Shown: positions 59,706 through 64,000 of the stretch, piece by piece
Numbering within the stretch: position 1 is the stretch's first letter
How the letters are laid out: every line of letters starts with the position of its first letter
Assembly (NCBI RefSeq): GCF_001816165.1
Contig: NZ_MDZC01000017.1
Location: 48,198-112,197, forward strand
Source: Hymenobacter glacialis
GTDB taxonomy: Bacteria > Bacteroidota > Bacteroidia > Cytophagales > Hymenobacteraceae
Direction of reading: 5' to 3'
DNA length: 64,000 nt
The notes under the pieces: generated by a model
Told to the model about the DNA's origin: nothing
What the model saw: only the letters and a program-made list of their open reading frames with translations
The model's database searches: none
Translations under genes and position numbers: made by a program

Positions 59706-59724
59706 CTGGTTGTACTTTATTGGA

Positions 59725-59818
59725 CCGTCATGCTGAGCGCAGTCGAAGCATCTCTACCGCGTAAGTAATAAGGTTCACTACTGCGGTAGAGATGCTTCGA
59801 CTGCGCTCAGCATGACGG
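59725..59818. repeat. Hairpin repeat family A, copy 9
   Basis: The arms CCGTCATGCTGAGCGCAGTC... and ...GACTGCGCTCAGCATGACGG are exact reverse complements. It lies 20 bases after the polA stop. Confidence 0.93.
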
Positions 59819-59861
59819 CCTTTTAACTACGGTTACTTTTGCTTCTCTACTCAAAAAACAC

Positions 59862-59900
59862 AAAAGAGCCCGGCACGTCAGACGCGCCGGGCTCTTTTTC
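59862..59900. terminator. Bidirectional Rho-independent terminator
   Basis: AAAAGAGCCCGGC pairs with GCCGGGCTCTTTTT around an 11-base loop. It can end transcripts from polA and from the small gene at 59917. Confidence 0.85.
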
Positions 59901-59916
59901 GTGGGTTAGCCGCCTA

Positions 59917-60048
59917 CTACTTCTTCTGCGTCACCTTAGTCTTGCCCGAAACCTTGTCTTTTACTTCGGTTTCGTTCTTTTTCTCGTCGCGCTTGGTAGC
60001 GGGGTCGGTGTGCTTGGGGGTATTGGGGGTGTTGGTGGAATTAGACAT
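59917..60048 (-). CDS. Very small hydrophilic protein, function unknown
   Basis: A 43-residue protein, MSNSTNTPNTPKHTDPATKRDEKKNET..., rich in Lys, Thr, Asp and Asn, with no hydrophobic segment. The strong terminator 17 bases after its stop supports expression. Its start resembles that of the 73-residue protein at 15032, but the rest does not align clearly. It lies upstream of, and divergent from, the tricorn-like protease gene. Confidence 0.6.
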   Translation of the reverse strand: MSNSTNTPNTPKHTDPATKRDEKKNETEVKDKVSGKTKVTQKK

Positions 60049-60197
60049 GGCTGGAAATGTGGTTGGTGAAAAGATGCCGTGTTCTACGTTTGATTTGGAG
60101 GAACGGCCAACCTGGCACCGCTTAACGTCCAACTGATTTAGCGAAAGGTGCCACAGTGCAGCGGTCCGTTGGGCGTCAGCCTGTAACTTGGCGCCTC

Positions 60198-62813
60198 ATG
60201 AAACAGCTTGTCTTTCTGGCCGCTGCGGCCCTGCTCACCAGCCCTCACGCCTACGCCCAGGCGCCCCCCGAAACCCTGCTGCTGCGCGAGCCGGCCCTGA
60301 GCCGCGACCGGCTGGCCTTCAGCTACGCCGGCGACATCTGGATTGCGAGCCGCGATGGCTCCAACCCGCAGCGCCTCACGGTGGGGCCGGGCGTGGAAAC
60401 CAGCCCCCATTTCTCGCCCGACGGCCAGTTCATCGCCTTCACCGGCGACTACGACCGCAACGCCGACGTGTACGTGGTGCCCGTGAGCGGCGGGCAGCCG
60501 CGCCGCCTCACCTGGCACCCCTCGGCCGAAACCGTGCGCGACTGGACGCCCGACGGCACGCGCATTGCCTACGTCTCCGATGCCGGGGGCGAGTACCAGC
60601 TGCGCGTGCAGGACCAGCGCGGCACCACGCCCGCCGAAACCTACTCGCTGGGGCCGGCCTCGTTCTACTTCTACCCAATGTGGTCGCCCGATGGCAAGAA
60701 AATAGCCTACACCGACAAAAAGCTGAACCTGTGGTACCTGGACCTGGCCTCGAAAAAGACCACCCGGGTTGCAGCCGACACCTACGGCCCGCTGCGCGGC
60801 GAGCCGGCGCTGGACCCGGCGTGGTCGCCCGACGGGCAGTGGCTGGCATATTCGCAGCAGATGCCCAACCACTTGCGCACCGTATTTGTGCACCACCTGC
60901 CCAGCGGGCGCCGCGCCGCCGTGAGCGACGGCCGCAGCAACGCCACCGCGCCCGCCTTCAGCCGCGACGGCAAGTACCTGTTCTTCGCCGCCAGCACCGA
61001 CGTGGGCCTGCGCACCACCTGGCTTGACATGACGTCGTATGACCGCCAGAGCAAGAGCACGCTCTACGTGGCCGTACTCAACCGAAAGGACGCCTCCCCT
61101 TTTGCCCCGCAGAGCGACGAGGAAAAAGACGCCGCCACCCGGCCCGACTCCGTGGTAGTGGGCAAGCCGGTGGGCAACCGCGCCGCGCCCAAAGTGGCCA
61201 TTCGGGACCTCAAAGGCAAGAAGCCGGCGGGCGTGAAGGTGGTGATTGACACCGTTGGGCTGGGCCAGCGCATCCTGGTAGTGCCCGGCTCGGCGGTGGG
61301 CGAGCTGAGCGCGGTGCAGGCCGCTGATGGCAACAAGCTGTTTTACCTCGAAGCCGTGCCTGCTGCCGCGCCGGCCGGCCCCGCCGATGTGGCGGCCCAG
61401 CCCACCCAGCGCCTGCACCGCTTCGATATGAAGGAGCGCAAAGACGAGGTATTCATGGCCGAGCTGAACGGCTACGCGCTGAGCGCCGACGGCAAAAAGG
61501 TGCTGTACATGGCCCCTAACAACGCCCATGGCATCGTGGAAGCCGCCGGCAAGCCCACTGCCACCGATGGCAAGCTCAGTCTCACGGGCCTGGACGCCTA
61601 CATCGACCCGCGCCACGAGTGGGCCCAGATGTTTGACGAGGTGTGGCGCCTGCAGCGCGACTACTTCTACGACGCCAACATGCACGGCCTGGACTGGGCC
61701 GCCACCAAGAAAAAGTACGCGTCCTTCCTGCCCCACGTGGCACACCGCGCCGACCTCAACTACCTGTTTGGCGAGATGATGGGCGAGATGGTGGTGGGCC
61801 ACAACTACGTGAGCGGCGGCGACATGCCCGCCCTCACGGCCGGCCCCGTGGGCCTGCTCGGGGCCGACTACGAGGTGGCCAACGACCACTACCGCTTCCG
61901 GCGGGTGTTCAACGGCGAGAGCTTTAACCCCGGCCTGCGCGCGCCGCTCACCGGCCCCGGCGTGGGCGTGGCGGCCGGCGACTACCTGCTGGCCGTGAAC
62001 AACCGCCCGCTGCGCGCTACCGACAACGTGTACAGCTTCTTTGAGAACACCGTGGGCAAGCAAATCACCCTGCTGGTAAACGACAAGCCCACCACCAAAG
62101 GCGCCCGCGAGGTGACGGTGGTGCCCGTGGCCAGCGAAGCCACCCTGCGCCGCATCGCCTGGGTAGAAGACAACCGCCGCAAAGTGGACGCCCTCACCGG
62201 CGGCCGCGTGGCCTACGTGTACCTGCCCAACACCGGCGCCGAGGGCTACGAGTTTTTTAACCGCTACTACTTCAGCCAGTTGGACAAAGAGGCCATTATC
62301 ATCGACGAGCGGTTCAACGGCGGCGGCTTCGTGGCCGACTACATCATCGACCTGCTCAACCGGCCGCTGCTCAGCTACTGGGCCCCGCGCGAGGGCAAGG
62401 CTTTTACCTCGCCGGGCGCGTCCATTTACGGGCCCAAGGTGATGCTGGTGAACGAGTACGCCGGCTCGGGTGGCGATGCGCTGCCGGCCTTTTTCCGGCG
62501 GCGCGGGCTGGGCACCGTGGTGGGCAAGCGCACCTGGGGCGGCCTGGTGGGCATTTCGGGCTACCCGCCCCTGCTGGACGGCGGTAGCGTGACCTCGCCC
62601 AGCTTCGCCATCTACAGCCCCGACGGCAAGTGGGAAATCGAAAACGAAGGCGTAGCGCCCGACATCGAAGTAGACATCCTGCCCAACGCCACCCAGAACG
62701 GCGCCGACCCCCAACTGGCCAAAGCCGTGGAAGTCATCATGGCCGACCTGAAAAAGCAGTCCTTCAAGCCCCTGCCCATCCCCGTGCAGCGCCCGCTCCG
62801 CGGCCGGGAGTAG
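60198..62813 (+). CDS. Tricorn-like S41 family peptidase, exported
   Basis: An 871-residue protein with a signal peptide (MKQLVFLAAAALLTSPHAYAQ). The N-terminal part has TolB/WD40-like propeller repeats (NPQRLTVGPGVETSPHFSPDGQFIAF, PDGTRIAYVSDAGG). A C1-type domain follows with the catalytic His in VVGHNYVSGGD (H535), a PDZ-like segment, and an S41 tail-protease core with nucleophile S757 in YAGSGGDALPAFF and KRTWGGLVG. Archaeal tricorn is about 1,070 residues, so roughly 200 residues of propeller are missing here. The protein probably degrades peptides in the periplasm. Confidence 0.9.
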   Translation: MKQLVFLAAAALLTSPHAYAQAPPETLLLREPALSRDRLAFSYAGDIWIASRDGSNPQRLTVGPGVETSPHFSPDGQFIAFTGDYDRNADVYVVPVSGGQPRRLTWHPSAETVRDWTPDGTRIAYVSDAGGEYQLRVQDQRGTTPAETYSLGPASFYFYPMWSPDGKKIAYTDKKLNLWYLDLASKKTTRVAADTYGPLRGEPALDPAWSPDGQWLAYSQQMPNHLRTVFVHHLPSGRRAAVSDGRSNATAPAFSRDGKYLFFAASTDVGLRTTWLDMTSYDRQSKSTLYVAVLNRKDASPFAPQSDEEKDAATRPDSVVVGKPVGNRAAPKVAIRDLKGKKPAGVKVVIDTVGLGQRILVVPGSAVGELSAVQAADGNKLFYLEAVPAAAPAGPADVAAQPTQRLHRFDMKERKDEVFMAELNGYALSADGKKVLYMAPNNAHGIVEAAGKPTATDGKLSLTGLDAYIDPRHEWAQMFDEVWRLQRDYFYDANMHGLDWAATKKKYASFLPHVAHRADLNYLFGEMMGEMVVGHNYVSGGDMPALTAGPVGLLGADYEVANDHYRFRRVFNGESFNPGLRAPLTGPGVGVAAGDYLLAVNNRPLRATDNVYSFFENTVGKQITLLVNDKPTTKGAREVTVVPVASEATLRRIAWVEDNRRKVDALTGGRVAYVYLPNTGAEGYEFFNRYYFSQLDKEAIIIDERFNGGGFVADYIIDLLNRPLLSYWAPREGKAFTSPGASIYGPKVMLVNEYAGSGGDALPAFFRRRGLGTVVGKRTWGGLVGISGYPPLLDGGSVTSPSFAIYSPDGKWEIENEGVAPDIEVDILPNATQNGADPQLAKAVEVIMADLKKQSFKPLPIPVQRPLRGRE

Positions 62814-62843
62814 CGGGGCCAGACGCTGTGCTGCCCCCTCTCT

Positions 62844-62928
62844 GTCATGCTGAGCGCAGCGAAGCATCTTCTCACGTTTGTCGTAGTGGTTCTGCGGTGA
62901 GAGGATGCTTCGCTGCGCTCAGCATGAC
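62844..62928. repeat. Hairpin repeat family A, copy 10 (variant inner arms)
   Basis: GTCATGCTGAGCGCAGCGAAGCATC and GATGCTTCGCTGCGCTCAGCATGAC are paired. The inner part reads TTCTCAC/GTGAGAG in place of TCTACC/GGTAGA. It lies 31 bases after the protease stop. Confidence 0.9.
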
Positions 62929-63000
62929 GTTCGTGCTTTTTTACGACGCTTGCTTTCGCATGACTACTTACCGAGCTGCTGTTAGCTCTACTTTGGCAGG

Positions 63001-63843
63001 TTAAGGCGCGTGTGCTCTGGGCAGCTTTTGGGCGTTGGCTTTCGCTCGTTGATGAACGGCGGCGAGCAAGGCATCGTCCTGATGCAGAAAATTTTGCAGT
63101 TTCTGGGCCAGTACGAGTTTGAGGCTGGCGAAGGAGAGGTTGGGAATGGTTTCGCGTTCGTGCACTTGCGTATCGAGCAGCAGGTGCAAGGCCATCATGG
63201 TCAAGGCGACGTGGTGCTGCCAGGCGGGCCAGGAGCGGGTCTGGTTCTGGTGCAGGCCGAGTTGATGCTTGGCTTCCTGAAACACGCGCTCAATCCATTA
63301 GCGCTGCATCTGCCGGTAAAGCGCCTGCGCCACGCCCAACGCCGGGGCCTGGGGCGGCGTGTAGCAGAGGCTGTACTTGACCTGTGTGCTGTATACTTCC
63401 CGGGAAATAAGCAGGTGCAGGACCTGCGCCGGCACGCCGAGTTCCCAGCGCCAGACGGGCAGCAGCACGGCCTGGCGCACCAGAGGACCTTTTTGGCCCG
63501 GCCGGTAGGGCACGATTTGCCAGTCGCGGGCCGGCACCTGGGCCGCCAGTTCGGGCAGGGCCTGCGCCGTGCCCAGGGGCGTGACCCGGCGCGGCGGCCG
63601 GCCGCGTCCCGACCACACAGGTGGCACGGCCGGCGTGGGGTCGGCCCGGTACAGATGCAGCCCCGTCCCGAGGTTGAGCACTTAGGCCTGCGCCCATTGC
63701 TGCAACGCCTGACGCAGGGCCGGCGAGTTGCCGTAAGCCGCGTCGCCGCCCACCCAATCGGCCCGAACCAGGCCCTGGCCCAGCAGGTGCTCGACCAGCG
63801 CCGCGGCCAACGCGGGCTTGCTGCGGTAGGCCCGCGCCACTAG
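63001..63843 (-). pseudogene. Inactivated IS701-like DDE transposase gene, N-terminus lost
   Basis: One minus-strand frame reads ...RADWVGGDAAYGNSPALRQAL... then a TAA at 63682-63684. It continues VLNLGTGLHLYRADP... to LYRQMQR, a second TAA at 63298-63300, then WIERVFQEAKHQLGLHQNQTRSWPAWQHHVALTMMALHLLL to the stop at 63001. The WIER-x-FQ-x-AK-x-x-LG and WxxWxHH pattern belongs to IS701/IS4-like DDE transposases. Both interruptions are in-frame TAA codons; no frameshift is needed. The beginning of the gene is cut off by the IS5-family element at 63843. Confidence 0.8.
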
Positions 63844-64000
63844 AGCCTGTTATGCACTGATTCGTAAATTAGGGGTATGACCGCGACGCGAAGCTACCCA
63901 AGTGATGTGAAGGATGACGAATGGGCGTTTGTAGCCCCTTATTTGGCCCTGCTGCGGGAGGACGCGCCCCAGCGGCGGCACCCGTTGCGGGCCCTGTTTA
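63843..64000 (+). mobile_element. IS5-family insertion sequence, left end, runs off window
   Basis: GAGCCTGTTATGCACTGA at 63843 resembles the terminal inverted repeat of IS5-family elements and lies exactly where the older transposase gene is cut. The transposase gene begins 34 bases inside. The right end and any target duplication lie beyond the window. Confidence 0.75.
63877..64000 (+). CDS. IS5-family transposase, N-terminal part
   Basis: The first 41 codons are visible: MTATRSYPSDVKDDEWAFVAPYL followed by LALLREDAPQRRHPLRALF. The pattern YPSDV-x-D-x-EWA-x-VAPYL and REDAPQR-x-HPLR is typical of IS5/IS1031-group transposases. The frame is intact to the window edge, so the element may be complete and active, unlike the gene it interrupts. 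Confidence 0.85.
   Translation, partial: MTATRSYPSDVKDDEWAFVAPYLALLREDAPQRRHPLRALF

Noticed and set aside
60138..62867. A 909-codon open frame opposite the tricorn-like protease gene
   Set aside because: It mirrors the protease gene in high-GC DNA, has no recognisable domain, and the plus-strand frame has a signal peptide and catalytic motifs.
63010..63843. 277-codon plus-strand frame opposite the dead transposase
   Set aside because: The minus strand gives WIER...FQEAK and WHH transposase motifs, so the plus frame is a shadow.

Overview
The window looks like chromosome of a high-GC aerobic member of the Bacteroidota, most like Hymenobacter or a close relative in the Cytophagales. This rests on a type IX secretion (T9SS) C-terminal signal, on the TAnnTTTG class of Bacteroidota promoters placed just upstream of start codons, on the lack of clear Shine-Dalgarno sequences, and on gene content (M13 peptidase, tricorn-like S41 protease, LytTR regulator, kynurenine-pathway genes). 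No rRNA, tRNA or CRISPR array was seen.

Layout. 1-7.0 kb: a frameshifted lipoprotein gene, an M13 metallopeptidase lipoprotein and a very repetitive secreted T9SS protein. 7.2-7.75 kb: a decayed IS3-family element. 7.8-25.3 kb: housekeeping and signalling genes (TPR histidine kinase, tatC-rpiB, glyA, sigma/anti-sigma pair, phosphoesterase, rsmI-lnt, inositol monophosphatase family, SPASM radical SAM protein, thioredoxin-like protein, radA). 25.5-31.8 kb: six minus-strand nucleotide-sugar genes (rfbA, a WbpP/TviC-type epimerase, rfbB, galE, a WbpO/TviB-type dehydrogenase, a WbpD-type acyltransferase). 32.5-54.8 kb: two functions interleaved. One is the lower kynurenine route of tryptophan breakdown (aminomuconate-semialdehyde dehydrogenase candidate, 3-hydroxyanthranilate dioxygenase, ACMS decarboxylase, kynureninase, kynurenine 3-monooxygenase). 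The other is envelope glycan assembly: two polyprenyl-phosphate sugar synthases, five multi-spanning GT-C-like or DUF2079 proteins, a methyltransferase and two tandem lipoproteins. The two lipoproteins share a carbohydrate-binding-like beta-sandwich with the C-termini of two of the membrane proteins. 55-62.8 kb: LytTR regulator, DEDDh exonuclease, polA and a shortened tricorn-like protease. 63-64 kb: a dead IS701-like transposase gene interrupted by an IS5-family element that runs off the window.

Intergenic DNA is full of structured repeats. One family of near-perfect hairpins built on GTCATGCTGAGC...GAAGCATCTCTACC occurs ten times, plus a divergent relative. Two much larger nested hairpins and a set of short-word inverted repeats fill most other gaps, and at least three genes take their stop codon from such a repeat. 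The strongest protein-level oddity is a cysteine pattern in the T9SS protein: the first-position Cys of one repeat is present exactly when the end-position Cys of the next repeat is present.

No wholly new system can be claimed from sequence alone. The best candidates are the glycan-assembly locus with the shared beta-sandwich module and the hairpin repeat families.
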